DNA of 64,000 bases from the NCBI RefSeq assembly GCF_041381155.1, contig NC_091142.1, positions 35,823,604-35,887,603 on the forward strand. The letters run 5' to 3'. Within the stretch, counting starts at the first letter, position 1; each line of letters begins with the position of its first letter. Positions 1 to 11,824 of the stretch are shown in pieces. The stretch comes from Argopecten irradians (lineage: Eukaryota; Mollusca; Bivalvia; Pectinida; Pectinidae). The position numbers and the translations under genes are program-made. The notes under the pieces are model-generated. The model saw only the letters and a list, made by a program, of their open reading frames with translations, searched no databases and had not been told where the DNA came from.

Positions 1-271
1 TTAAGTATTTTTTTTTCTATTTTTCTATTTTTCAACATAGATCAACTTTGGCCATTTGTTCCTACAATGCTCAATTTATATTAATAAACATGTAAATTTT
101 CTTAATAATTCTTTGTAAAACGCCTCTTAGTGGTAAGAATTCGCAAAATCTCTAATTTATCATAAACTTCTATTCCGTCCCAATAATCCATATTTCATGT
201 AATACATTTTCGTAGCTGGTATTAAAACTTAACCTGTCATTAAAAAAAAAAAAAAACGAACGAGACAGGTT

Positions 272-456
272 AGGTACTAATCCCTATTGAGATTTCTCCT
301 CTAGACTCTTTTATATTCGGACGTTTGATAGATGTCTATCTATCAAACGTCTGAATATAAAAGAGTCTAGAGGATGTTTGATAGATAGACATCTATCAAT
401 CGTCCTAATATAAAAGAGTCTAGAGGAGGAATCTCAATAGGGATTAGTTAGGTACC
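272..456. repeat. Nested palindromic foldback element
   Basis: The outer arms start with AGGTACTAATCCCTATTGAG and return as the reverse complement near 405-456, giving roughly 50 bp of pairing. Inside, 300-373 is itself a near-perfect hairpin around CTCTAGACTC...GAGTCTAGAG. A third copy of the arm makes it a hairpin within a hairpin. It lies immediately 5' of the first visible ESS2 exon. Confidence 0.8.
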
Positions 457-508
457 TATGCGATACAGTGTATATAAAATAGTTACAATGTGACTGATTA
501 CTTTTCAG

Positions 509-3500
509 AATCTTGAGAATATCATTGAGAGAGATTTTTTTCCTGACTTACCAAAACTCCAGTCACATACAGAATATTTCACAGCCTTGGAGAAAAATGA
601 CCTGGTCAAGCTTCGTGAGATACAGATGAGACAAAATACTAATAGACCACAGACAGACTCTACAACCGGATGTAAGTTCTATGATTCAAAGTTAATCAGT
701 ACTTGCCATGTAAGATATTAATTTGATGTCCCTGTCATGAAATGAGATACATGTACATCAGCCACAAATCGTCAATCACAAATCATCTGTGTCGACGGCC
801 TGGTCAACACTATTAGAAAAAGATGTACAATGTATAGTGTTGCTCATTTCCATCCAATACTGCTTTGGTATTATATAATAACATATTGTACTGTGTAACG
901 GTATGAACATTTATTTATATCTTAGAAATCAAGTGTTGGTAGTTTATGTAAAATTAGTAGTCTCTTTGAATATCCTGACATGGTCTTGACAAAGTGTTGT
1001 TTCATATCGTTTTGATCCCAAATCAAAGATGTCACAAATGTGCATGATATACATGTTATTTTATATGACTGTTGTCGAGATTGTCAGATGACCATTAAGG
1101 CCCTTGGGCCTCTTGTTATCTATTTTGTCACTTTTGTGCTACATGTATATGTGAACTGTGTATGCTGATCTATAGAAAATATCATGGAGAATTTTGGTTT
1201 ATAATGTTTGACGAAGCAAGGGTAATGTAACTGGTTAATATCAATCAAGGGTCACACTTAATAACGACAACAAACGACAACAAACGACAACACATTAAAT
1301 ATAAGGAAAAGTTAGTGACAACACAAGATATGTTATTCAGTACATTAAAATGAATATTCTACCAAGTTTTATGAAGATTGGAGCAAAAATGAAGGAATTA
1401 GAGCGATTTTAATATTCTGAAATCGGCCGCTGGTCAACGATAAATCGAGTGACAAGAGGTTTGCCGTGACGGTATACCGACAACACGTTGTAACATCAAA
1501 AATGTTTTAAAAAACCTAACGACAACAGAAGATGTGTTATTTGTCATACTATAATGCATCTATGTACAAAATTTCATTACGATTGGAATAAAAATGAAGA
1601 CTTTATACCTGTTTTAATGTTACGAGATCGGCGACTGGTCAGGTTTACTACAGACAACAGATCGACGACTCACACACACGCCTGTACACGCGTGTGTACG
1701 AGTGCATAGGGTCTCGATACTGTTTGTCCAAGCCATTATTGTGTAAACATCATTATAGTCGGTGTAGAACTCTAGGCCATACTCAATACACGAGTATGTT
1801 ACCAGACCCTACGTGACGTTACCCAAATTGGAACACTTTTGAAGATAATTGTAAAAAATTTCATACATGTGGTTGAATCTTAACATTCCACAAATAGATG
1901 CTTTTATTAATAATTTCATGATTTGTTTACTTGTCAGCCCTGTGTTTCAGCAGATTTGAGTACCCAAAATAGAACACCTCCTAAATAATTAAAGTTTGAT
2001 TAATAAATGTCCAGGCATGATAAAAAATGTTTGAATTCATTTAAAGAAAGTTCAAACATATTTTAGTTTATTCAGGGCACATGTCTTCAAAAATATTCCA
2101 TTCAGCATTTATTTTCTCATTTTAAAATATATGGTGTTTTTAGGGGTGTCGCACGACGTCGTTTCCCGGATTTTTTCAAAATTTCATTATTTTCATTTTT
2201 GTTCAGGACTGTTATTGTTAGTTTAGATTGCAAACTGAAAATTCTGTATCACATATTTTAAAAGTGTTTCATTTGGGGTAGCGTTCCAAATTGGGTAGCG
2301 TCACGTTAGTTTTTTTTTTTAAGTGTGTATTTTTAGCTGCGTAAAATATTTTTATATTAATTCACTTTTTTTTATTAACGCGGTAACTTTGACTTTATTT
2401 AATACGTTTTATTTGAAAGATTAAGTTTAAATATCTTGAATCCCGTCTTGCGGGCACACAAGATTTCGCATGCGTATCGTAAGTTTTAATTTCGGGAAGC
2501 TTACAAACCGTGCGATTCTGTTCATTTCCACGCACACGTTTTCGTGTATCCGGTTTTTTCGCGATGGCTGCAGTTTTTGGAATAGTTACCATTCCATTAG
2601 TGGAAGATATAAGTTCCTTTTTCTGCTTCACAAGTTTCAAAAACTTGTGCACGTTCCGTTTTCGTTGTCGTTGTCTTTTGGGCAGTGTTCTCCAAAATAC
2701 TGAACTTATTTTTAAATGTTGCGCATGCGGAGCTAATTCGTACTCTCCTATTCCGTGACGCGATCTGCGCAAGTGGTTGTACTGTGCGTTTTGTATGTGC
2801 TCTAATCGTTTTTCGAAATTTCCCAGTCACCAACAAGCTTTATGATGTCATTCATTGATTCGCAGTTGTTGTTTTTCCAGCCTTTGGGTATATGGGGGCA
2901 TCGCACTCGGGACTCCACCACCCTGCGCCGGATAGTTGGTAAAGTTTTTTCAGACCAATATGTACCCATACGTTCACCATACATATTGTCGATTTTGCTT
3001 GATACTGAATCAAATTCTTTGATAGTATCCAAATTGATCAGTCCATCCTCGCCAAAGATAGACGACATTATCGGCGCTTTTTCTTTGTCGTTCATTTATG
3101 CTCCCGAAAATATACGCAAATATTTTATACAAAAATGTACAATAAAAAAAAAACATATAATAATGTATTTCTTAAGATAACATATGGGAAGTATATATAC
3201 ACACCATATGTTTACATAACAATAAATACAATTGCGAACTGTAATCACTCTGATAATATACACACGTGTGTGCTTCTTCTATGTATACTGTATGCAAGCC
3301 GTCGTAGACATTTCAATGACCATTACTCATTCAAATCTTCATCAATAGTCATTACAATTGACATTAATTACTTTATTTAGATATAGGTTACATATATTAT
3401 TATTTGCGGTAACATTACTGCGTAATTTCGTAAAATAATTTGTGTTGTCGGTCGGATCTAGATCTCTACATGTAAGCTTGGCTTTACACACATGTATACA

Positions 3501-6500
3501 CTCTGCGTCTCTTCATATTTGAAATCGTCATTACTCCGGTATTTTTACTCCAACCTTAATGAATTTTTGTACAGAGATGCATTATGGTATGACAAACAAC
3601 ATATCTTATGTTGTCGTTAGGTTTTTTTAATTTTTTTAATGCTATGATGCGTTGTCGGTAATACTGAACATACACACTCGCGATATAAATTAGAACGAAT
3701 AATCATACCCTGCCTCCACTCCGGTTCCCGGCAGGAGGGACGGAATCGTAGCTCTGACGACGACCATCTGTCAGAGAAATCTTCCGTCCGTCGTTCAGAG
3801 CTACGTCATCGCAGCTAGATATAAATCTGACCAGTCGCCGATCTCGTAACATTAAAACAGGTATAAAGTCTTCATTTTTATTCCAATCTTAATGAAATTT
3901 TTATACATAGATGCATTATAGTATGACAAATAACACATCTTCTGTTGTCGTTAGGTTTTTAAAACATTTTTAATGTTACAACGTGTTGTCGGTATACCGT
4001 CACGGCAAACCTGTTGTCATTCGATTTATCGTTGACCAGCGGGCCGATTTCAGAATATTAAAATCGCTCTAATTCCTTCATTTTTGCACCAATCTTCATA
4101 AAACTTGGTAGAAATATTCATTTTAAATGTACTGAATAACATATCTTGTGTTGTCACTAACTTTTCCTTATATTTAACGTGTTGTCGTTTGTTGTCGTTT
4201 CTTGTCGTTTGTTGTCGTTTGTTGTCGTTATTAAGTGTGACCGTCAATCAATATCTGATTCATTATTGAGGTTAACAGTGAGATTCAGAGTTTGAATTCC
4301 AGTAATTGGCAGGAAGTACATACATTTGATACTGATAACTGAAATAAGATCTGTACTCCCTCTGGATCTACAGTGTACTTCCTTAGGTTTTATTCTTGTG
4401 ATTTCTGCTCTCAAAGAAATGATATATCATGATGCTGATGCTGATTTATGATATATTTTTTCTTTTGATGCTGATTCAATGTTAAGGTCTCAATATGTGA
4501 ACATGAAAAAGTGTTTTATATTGAACAAAGATAAAACTTGTATTTCATTTCAAAATATTTTATTAACAAATACAAGATATACATGAATCATAGAGAAAGA
4601 TAATATATTAATGTAATGCCAAATGGATTGGACAACAGGCAAAGCCTATATAGGTCCTCTCCAGAAATCCGGTTTATTTAACTAATAAATATATATAAAT
4701 AGTGTTGTATCAGTAGAAATGAAAAGAAAAAAGAATATTAGGAGCATACCCAAGCGGGCCATAGAAAAGAAAATAACTATTTACAACAGATAGACAAATA
4801 AGTAAATATATTTTAAATGAATAAGTAATAAATAGGCAATATTATTTATAGAAAACAAATTAATTAATTTATACATATCACATCCACACACACATACACA
4901 CCCTCTCATAATGGCCTTCAATATATCAATACATGCATATATTTTAATATTTCTATAAAATCTATTTGTACAATTGAAATCTCTTAGTTTTTTTTTATAT
5001 AATTACTTGTATGAAGTAGTATCATTTCATTAATATCATTAGAAAAATCAATAGACCCATACAACAGAATTTCAATATTAACAAAACCCAAAAGATTAGA
5101 AATAGAGATTATGTGATGTCTAAAATCAGAAAAATGAGTACAATAAAAAAAATAATGTTCAGAATTTCAGTTGGAGCACCACATAAGCATGAACCATCAT
5201 CTGTCAAATGATCGGAGAGAATTTGTCATAATTTAAGTCACTGGCATTATTGCGCAATTGGCATAAAAGGATATTTAAATTTCTAGGTTTACAATTCATA
5301 AATATGTTGGAGATTATAGATGGAAAAGTTGTTTTTAATTTTAATTTAAAAGAGGAAATAGAAGAAGATTCTCTGATAGAGTGATCTAGTGAGTTCCAAA
5401 GTTTCATAGAAGATGGGAAAAAACTATTATTATAGTTGTTAGTCCTTGTATTCGTTTTGTAACAAGGTGAGAGTAGTGTGTCGCCAACCAGACTGGAACC
5501 TGCAACCGCAGACTTGCTGGTCTGCCGCTTTCCCTTAGTTCAACTAAGCTATATGGAAATTCCACCTATTGCAAAGCTACAAAGCGATCATATCACTATG
5601 TATTATTAAAACCTGGTACACTTTTTTAACAAGCTTTTCATAACTAACCTCTACAAAAACAGGTTTTCAAAGATAGAAGATGTCTGAATTTTCTTTCATC
5701 CAACCAGTGTTTATAGCTTGCATGATTTTGTGATGTTTTTTTGTATTATAGATTCTACACCAGCCACGTTTGAGACCCCAGAACCGAATAGTCGTCGGAA
5801 GTCTCCAAAACACAGTAGTGGTGAACCTGATCCACTACCCAGCAGTGCACCAAGTACGTTACAACTGGTGATAATCATCAAAATAGGAAGGAAAGATTTA
5901 ACCTTTAGATACATTTTTTAAACAACTATACATGTGTCATTTATTTTCTGTTTGTTTGTTTATTTTTAATTAGGAAAATTTGGTAATAATACATTACAAT
6001 ATAAGTGTATCTACTCAATATTTTCTTTAAAGGCCCACTACCTTTCCGAAACGGCTTTTAATTTCTAAAATGGGAAAGTAAAACGAGATCGATATTTTTG
6101 TATAGTCGCTAAAATTATTAACTTAGTGTAATACTACACGTGTCATCACATTCTGAACAATTTGATTAAAATAATAAAACGCTAATTTTCATTAAGCGGG
6201 TCGTCTTATGTTTCCCGCCGTCGTCCTAAATACCGCATCAGGGATCAATCTAGCTCTGATTTATTAGCGTTTATGGGTTAATTTCCCCTCAAGGAATGAA
6301 TTCCCCTCTGGCCTAAAATTCCCCTGAAAATTTAAAAATTCCCCATTTGAAGCTAAAAAATGACCGTTTTTGTAACACAATTTCCCCTGTGACTTATTTT
6401 TCATTATTTTTTTTAGACTTTTGTTTGAAAATTTCTTCATGTTTGTCAAACAGCTACTGCATATTTTATGATAAACTAAAAAATTTCATTATTAAGCTTA

Positions 6501-9500
6501 AAATCTTGCTTTTCTAAATCTAAAATAAAATTAGATGTTTTACAGTACTTTTTCGTCAAATTGAATATAATTTTGGAATAAAGTAAGAAGTTTCAGATTC
6601 CCCTATATTTCGCCAAATTTCCCCCCTATTTTGAAAAAGGGTAGTTTCCCCCAAAACCCAGATTGATCCTTGCGCATGGTAGTTGACTATCACTGCGCCA
6701 GACGGCAAAACAGCAAAATAACTCTCCATTATTATCAAACATTACACAGGAAATCTTGCATATGTTTGGTGTTGTAACCTCATCTTATGCCATTGGTATA
6801 TATTTTCTGATGTTATTGATGTTTTTAAGAAACCTTTAGGGTTTCCCCCGGAAAGGTAGTTGGCATTTAATACAGAACTCTACTCTCTCTTTTATCTCAA
6901 TACTAACTTAATCATTTTTGTATCAATTTGTTTTTTCACAGAAGAAAAAGATCTTGCATCCCTGGATCGTTATTTAGCTAAAAACACCAGTGAAGATAAT
7001 GCATCCTTCGCTGAGATCCTCGAGGAGACAAAGAAAAAGGAGAGAGAGAAACACGCCTGGCTTTATGAAAATGAAAAAGATAGAACAACGGTAGGTCTAT
7101 TAATGTATATAAAAAACTCAAAATTAGAACATTAAATTCATAACTTTGTAAAAAGCGCAAAGTATTTATCCTGTATTTACTTATTTGTCTGGCAAAACGT
7201 GTATTCCTGGATCTTAATTTAAAAAATGCAGAAAAAAGTAAACAAAAGATGGGGAAAAGTATAGACAAAGTGATATATTTACATATGCCCCTATATAGTC
7301 AATTGGAAGGGAGTTGCATTCAGATTGGCGTAGTAGGTAATCACAATGACTTATGAATACAAATGCAGTGCAGGTTCGAACTACTTTTAGTTCACGCTAC
7401 AATAAGATTTCGTGTCATAAGTTGACGGATTTCAAAGCAATAATAAAGAGTTTTTATTAGATCTGATTAAATATGTCTTTGACATCAAAACAAAAGATGT
7501 GTTCAAGCATTGTAATAGTAATAAACAACAAAATGAATCGCTGGTCGGGGCTACAACCGGGAGGCTTTCCTCAGGAATGTTCAAGGAATTCCATACAGTA
7601 GTAACATCAGTATGTGTGTACGGTCACTCATCTCATCTAAATATACAGAACATCTGATTGTCGGTGAACAATTCTGGGAGCGTCTTAATGAACAATAGGT
7701 TAACAGATCATATACAGGTTTCAGAAAAAAAACATTACAGGTAGCCTATCCGAAACAGTTTGGTTTGGTTTGTTTAGTTTTACGTCCTATTAACAGCCAG
7801 GGTCATGTAAGGACGTGCCAGGTTTGTTGGTGGAGGAAAGCCGGAGTACCCGGAGAAAAACCACCGGCCAGCGGTCAGTACCTGGCAACTGCCCCACATA
7901 GGATTCGAACCCGCATCCCAGAGGTGGAGGACTTGTGGTAATATGTCGGGACATCTTAACCACTCGGCCACCGCAGCCCCCTCTCTCCGAAACAGAATCA
8001 TCTGATTTACCCCCATTTTTGCATTCAAAATAGGCCTACACACAGGCAAACACTTGTCTATACTCCGTACAATAAAATAAAAGTCATGACTATGAAGAAT
8101 TTAGTCTATATCACGTTCGTAGACTGACACATACATGACAAACATTCAGCAGCTCAACGTAGTTACTCAACTTAGCAACCATCACCATTTTAAATTTGAC
8201 ATAAAAGTAGACATATTTATGTAAATATATAGATTGAACAGTGTTTTGATTGTGTTAAAGGTGGTATGAACGCAATGAGATACAGACATATTCTACATGT
8301 AGCGCTAACTAGATTGAATATATCTGTATCCCATTGTGCTCATACCACCTTTAATGCAATCAAAACACTGTTCAATTCTATTTAACCAATGAAAAATTGT
8401 GATACAAACAAAATTGATTTATAATACGTATAATCTTTGGTTATTAGGAGGAGAGTGAGCGCTTAGCACTGCCCACTATAGAACAACAGGCTATAGAAGG
8501 ACCACCCCAGGCCGGAGCTGACTCGTGGAAGTACAAGGCCAGAAATTCCCTGATGTATGTACCAGATGGTAAGTAGTAACATAAACAGTTACATAATGGG
8601 TATAGTGTGGATTGTGTAGGAGGTCTTTATCTGATTCACATACAATATGGTAATTACGTCAGGTGTTAGTCTGTAAACCTAATAATTGGTTTCTCTCCTG
8701 TTACAGTTGCCCTTCTCCTTTATTTATCATCTGAGTCAGATGTTCCTTTATCAAAAAGACACATAGAAATAAGTCGAATTGTTTATGTACACAAATCTTT
8801 CTTCCTTTCTGAAGATTTCATTGGAAAATTAAATGAGGTTTATGGGTGTAATATATTCTTTTATCATTTGAGAATTATATACCAGGGGCAAGGATCATGA
8901 AACAGTCTAAGACTTAATTTTTTGCCTGGCCAATCAAAAATGACATAACTTTTTATAACATCATCTGTAATGGGCTAAGTCTCAACTTAAGACTATTTTA
9001 GACTTGAGACTGTTTCATGATCTTGGAGCCAGGTAATATTCTGTTAAAATAACTAAAACAATAGCTGTTATGACATTAACTCAAACAATGAAATCCAGTC
9101 AGATATATTTTAAGTGGATTTACCGGTACTATGGCTCCAGAGAAAATCTATATAGCTTACATGTACATATACATGCCAGGTGTAAACATTGGTATTGTTT
9201 TGTTGTCAGGTGAGGAATTAAGTGAAGCTGAGCTGTTGGAACTGAGAAAAGGAAAATCAAGGGAGATAATTCACGAAAACACCAGATTCCAAGTCAGTCC
9301 ATGGAACCAATCAAGAAGTGCTGAGCAAATAAAACAAGTGGCGTCATTAAAAGCCCTTTCATGTTATGGCAAAATAGGCCATGATGGAAAGGAAGTTATG
9401 CCGTTAGAATCTCCTAAAGTGAATGGCTATGGTTTTGTTGGTACACCGTCTCCGGCCCCGGGAGTTGAGGACTCTCCCATGATGACCTGGGGAGAGATAG

Positions 9501-11774
9501 ACAGCACTCCGTATCGCCTGGAGGGAAGTGAAACACCACTCACAGGTGCTGGAGGTCCCACATTTAAGGTCAGTTTGTAAATCCCTTAAAATAAATTTAA
9601 GAACTGAAGTAGTGAATGGATTTTGTTATGAGTTCATAATTTATTGTATATCTAAGATAAATAGAATCATATATGTTGTCTGTCAAGTGGACAGGGATAT
9701 TTTAACCCGTGTGAAAGATTTTGGCATATCAACCCAAGGCTTGCCGAGGGTTGACAGCCAAAATCTTTCTCGAAGGTTGAGATATCCCTGTCCACTTGAC
9801 AGACCCATGTTTGATTCTTTTTCTCCCATACTTTCACAATCAAGCATTGAAGTCAAATTTTTTAATTTCATTTTGAAAGAAATATGACTTCAATACTTAT
9901 AATAATTTTCGCCAGGCTACTTTATAAAATGAATGTCGCACGTACGATTCCATTGATTTTTTCCTTAATGATGTCGCTGACAGTAGGCACCATATATATT
10001 AATGCCGTCACGTCATTATCTATCATGTGTTTCCCTAACACAGTAAAAGACAGAGTTATCTTTTCCCTAGCAACCGTGGGATAACCTTTTCAAGTATGAG
10101 AGAAAAAAGTTTCATATCGATAAGAGCGAGAAAACAAAGTATGTCTTAAGTTTTTTGTTTTTGTCTCTGAACAATTAAGTGCGTGGCTGATTGGGACTAC
10201 TTTGTGTACTACATGAATCTTCCTTCTGAAATCACATTAGCATGGGATATCATCATTTAGTGTCATTCCATCACCAATAGAGACAAAAGTCCTGTGCAAA
10301 CGTTATCATGTATCAATGTGGTACATGAATTAATCTTATTGGTCATTGATCATGTGATTTTTAAGGTGATAGAGTATAAGGAAATGATAATAGTTCTAAC
10401 TGTGTCAGCTTTTAGAGCAGAGTGTATCATTGTAAGAACTAGCATTCTAGTAGTTTAATGATCTAAAATGAACAATTTTGTTTTGGTAAATGTTTTAGAA
10501 TTTGCCTTCATTGATATTTGATAGTTCATCCTTCATTCCTCTAAAGACTCAAAGGCTACTTGCAAGGCAATTATAATAAGATAATTAAAAGAAAAGTTTT
10601 CTGGTTTGTAAAATTTCTAAAATTATCTTTTATACATTCTTAACAGATTCCAGAGATGCCAAAGAGGGACAGACTTGCAATGGATCTAGCTGAGAAAGCA
10701 AGCAAAGCACATAGAGACAAGAAAGAGAAAGCATTAAAATCTGTACAAGCTCGACTGTCATCAACGTAAGTATTACCATCAAATTGTATAGGATACATAT
10801 TTAGGATCTAAAATGATCCATTTTGTAAATGTATTTTGCATAATGTTTGATAGACAATTGTTTTCTCTGTCATCTGTGAGTGATAATTGATGAAATTCAA
10901 ATTCAATAACAGGCTAATAAAACTAATATTTTGCAAAATGCAGTACAAATACAAAAAAAAAAAAGACATTTTAAGTTGAAGATGCTCCACCGCCGACGAA
11001 TGTTATTTTTTCTCTATCAAAAGCACGACTAAATGATTTAGTATTTTTCTCCAGTTACAAAAGTTACTTACTTTGCACCATTTAAATTCAAAGATAAAAA
11101 TATTAGAAATAATTAATTGCATCCTGAAAAAATTCTATAAACACAATTATACATCAGTTACTCTTCAAATGATGGGTATCATTTATGCTTTTTCGGCGGT
11201 GGAGCATCTTTAAGGTAATAAAATTAATGTTTTATAAAAACCTTGAATTTTGGAGGAAAAAAAATTGGAAGACATGGAGTTAAAGTGTGTTTTGTGCCTC
11301 TGAAAGACACATACCATAATGATATTATTTAAATGATAAAACTTCTTAAAAAACAATCATATATTCAGTATTAACAGACGCATCGATGAGCAATAAGAAT
11401 GATTATATTTTGTTTGCAAAGTTTTGAAAATGAATTTCTTTGTTTTTAGGTCACCGTCTCCAAAATTTGGAAGATCTACGACGGAAAGACTGCAGTCCAT
11501 GTCACCAGCAGCACAGCGACTGGCGACAGCTAGGCTTGGTGTGAGAACACAATCTGACAAAGCATTACGTGCTAGCTACACTCCTTCTCCCTCTCATAGA
11601 CTTACAGGGGGCAAGTCTCCCTCACTTACCCCGAAACTCACCCCCAAACATTCTAGTGATACACCGTCAGGGGGCACAACTCCAGGAAGTAAACGAGACG
11701 GACCTGATATTTCATCTCTAACTGACAATCTCTTACAGTTACCAAAAAGGAAAAAGGCGTCAGATTTTTTTTGA
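509..11774 (+). CDS. ESS2: Splicing factor ESS-2 homolog (DGCR14), 5'-partial
   Basis: Nuclear spliceosome-associated protein; the family is linked to the catalytic C complex and splice-site fidelity. Seven exons join in frame: 509-671, 5752-5853, 6942-7090, 8448-8568, 9210-9568, 10647-10765 and 11450-11774, giving 445 residues plus TGA. All introns are GT-AG and phases match at every junction. Family signatures, in order: [19 protein letters not shown], the SEDNASF segment followed by [24 protein letters not shown] with [22 protein letters not shown], and the C-terminal NLLQLP...KASDFF. The human protein is about 476 residues, so roughly the first 25-35 residues are missing; no matching exon was seen in 1-508, so the first exon should lie left of the window. 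The coding sequence has no frameshift or stop. Introns carry many transposons (see separate entries). Identification is secure; the 5' end is incomplete. Confidence 0.95.
1249..1640 (+). repeat. Left terminal inverted repeat of the 3-kb transposon
   Basis: It starts with a short AACGACAAC-type tandem motif, continues through two diverged submodules each ending in a GATCGGC(G)ACTGGTCA-like motif, and is matched in reverse complement at 3830-4243 with scattered substitutions. Confidence 0.8.
2395..3095 (-). pseudogene. Decayed MULE-like transposase fragment
   Basis: Two open stretches in different minus-strand frames read as consecutive parts of one protein. The first (3095-2802) contains [12 protein letters not shown], resembling the segment after the catalytic domain of animal MULE-type transposases. 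The second (2772-2395) continues with [26 protein letters not shown] and a basic C-terminus with RKRVRG. At least one frameshift separates them and the upstream catalytic portion is not recognisable. It is therefore a dead internal remnant of the surrounding transposon. The MULE assignment rests on this motif, the long terminal repeats and the 8-bp target duplication; no database search was possible. Confidence 0.5.
3830..4243 (-). repeat. Right terminal inverted repeat of the 3-kb transposon
   Basis: Reverse complement of 1249-1640. It is slightly longer because the terminal GTTGTCGTTT motif is repeated about five times here against about three on the left. The number of these short terminal repeats differs between the ends, as expected for a slipping minisatellite. 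Confidence 0.8.
4540..5460 (-). mobile_element. 5'-truncated LINE (jockey/CR1-like), 3' end
   Basis: On the minus strand, 5407-5204 encodes [11 protein letters not shown]...[10 protein letters not shown], matching in order the C-terminal part of the LINE at 39.8-42.8 kb (CRTINTSDN...IILCQLRN). It then continues with a cysteine motif and HYFF, again as in that LINE. The 3' UTR carries the shared phrase around GGCAAAGCCTATATAGG and ends in A-rich sequence near 4540. Only the last ~0.9 kb is present, as expected for 5'-truncated retrotransposition. Sequence divergence suggests an older copy or a sister family. Confidence 0.7.
5481..5556 (-). mobile_element. tRNA-derived SINE head or tRNA pseudogene
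   Basis: Minus strand has an A-box-like TAGCTTAGTTG (matches TRGYNNARNNG) and a degenerate B-box, GGTTCCAGTCT, about 45 bases later. The acceptor stem does not pair, so it is not a functional tRNA. It abuts the truncated LINE. Confidence 0.5.
6031..6866. mobile_element. MITE family A copy with a nested insertion (TTAA target)
   Basis: The ends are inverted repeats: AGGCCCACTACCTTTCCG at 6031 and its imperfect complement at ~6849-6866 (16 of 18 match). TTAA tetramers flank both sides (6027-6030, 6867-6870). The same sequence occurs at 22296-22655 in reverse and at 62012-62358. About 430 bp in the middle (6239-6675) is absent from those copies and is a second element. Confidence 0.75.
6239..6675. 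mobile_element. Nested element inside MITE family A copy
   Basis: This block interrupts the MITE homology. Its ends are short inverted repeats (CAGGGATCAATCTAG and the complement of CCCAGATTGATCCTTG). Inside are several scattered TTCCCCTC/ATTCCCC-type motifs. The host sequence resumes with TAGTTGACTATCACTG, as in the other family A copies. Confidence 0.65.
7759..7985 (-). mobile_element. tRNA-Leu-headed SINE, complete, with 10-bp target duplication
   Basis: Read on the minus strand, it begins with a leucine-tRNA-like head with intact A box (TGGCCGAGTGG) and B box (GGTTCGAATCC). A conserved core follows (CCGGTGGTTTTTCTCCGGGT, then CACGTCCTTACATGACCCTG) and a short TTTGG-rich tail. It is flanked by the perfect direct repeat TCCGAAACAG at 7749-7758 and 7986-7995. 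To my knowledge SINEs with this core are common in bivalves, especially scallops. The intact promoter boxes and clean target duplication suggest a young insertion. Confidence 0.85.
8233..8376. mobile_element. Palindromic MITE/foldback
   Basis: The arms of about 56 bp (starting ATTGAACAGTGTTTTGATTG) are reverse complements with about five mismatches, separated by a ~30-bp spacer. No reading frame. It lies in an ESS2 intron. Confidence 0.8.
8882..9034. mobile_element. Short inverted-repeat MITE
   Basis: The ends CAAGGATCATGAAACAGTCT and the complement of AGACTGTTTCATGATCTTGG face each other across a ~100-bp centre. No coding capacity. It lies in an ESS2 intron. Confidence 0.7.
9679..9803. repeat. 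Hairpin-forming inverted repeat
   Basis: The arm TCTGTCAAGTGGACAGGGAT pairs with the reverse complement at the right end. The inner arms CAAAATCTTTC and GAAAGATTTTG also pair, so most of the 125 bp can fold. A related phrase (dATATCCCTGTC with GGGAAA) recurs near 16600-16710. Confidence 0.7.
10980..11209. mobile_element. MITE family B copy 1 (TTAA target)
   Basis: The terminal inverted repeats are AGATGCTCCACCGCCGA and its complement. The flank is TTAA on the right and TTGA (one change) on the left. A second copy in reverse orientation is at 60677-61032. No reading frame. It lies in the last ESS2 intron. Confidence 0.8.
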
Positions 11775-11818
11775 AAGGATTAAATGTCTTTAATTTGTCT
11801 TATGAATATTTATGTGTA

Positions 11819-11824
11819 AATAAA
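11819..11824 (+). promoter_or_regulatory. Poly(A) signal AATAAA of ESS2
   Basis: A canonical AATAAA lies 45 bases after the ESS2 stop codon, so the 3' UTR appears very short. A T/G-containing stretch follows, as expected for a cleavage site. Confidence 0.7.

Larger units (their letters stand above)
1249..4243. mobile_element. ~3-kb DNA transposon with ~0.4-kb terminal inverted repeats
   Basis: The left end (1249-~1640) returns as reverse complement at ~3830-4243. Both ends read GGTCACACTTAATAACGAC inward, after one terminal base that differs. The insertion is flanked by the perfect 8-bp direct repeat TCAATCAA (1241-1248 and 4244-4251), a target-site duplication. Long inverted ends with a target duplication of 8-11 bp are typical of Mutator-like (MULE) elements, and a decayed transposase-like reading frame lies inside on the minus strand. 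A partial extra copy of the arm lies near 3550-3660. It sits within an ESS2 intron. hAT elements also make 8-bp duplications but usually have short ends. Confidence 0.8.

Noticed and set aside
2470..2758. Overlapping plus-strand ORFs of 77 and 82 codons
   Set aside because: They are antisense to the decayed transposase frames and show no protein-like features.
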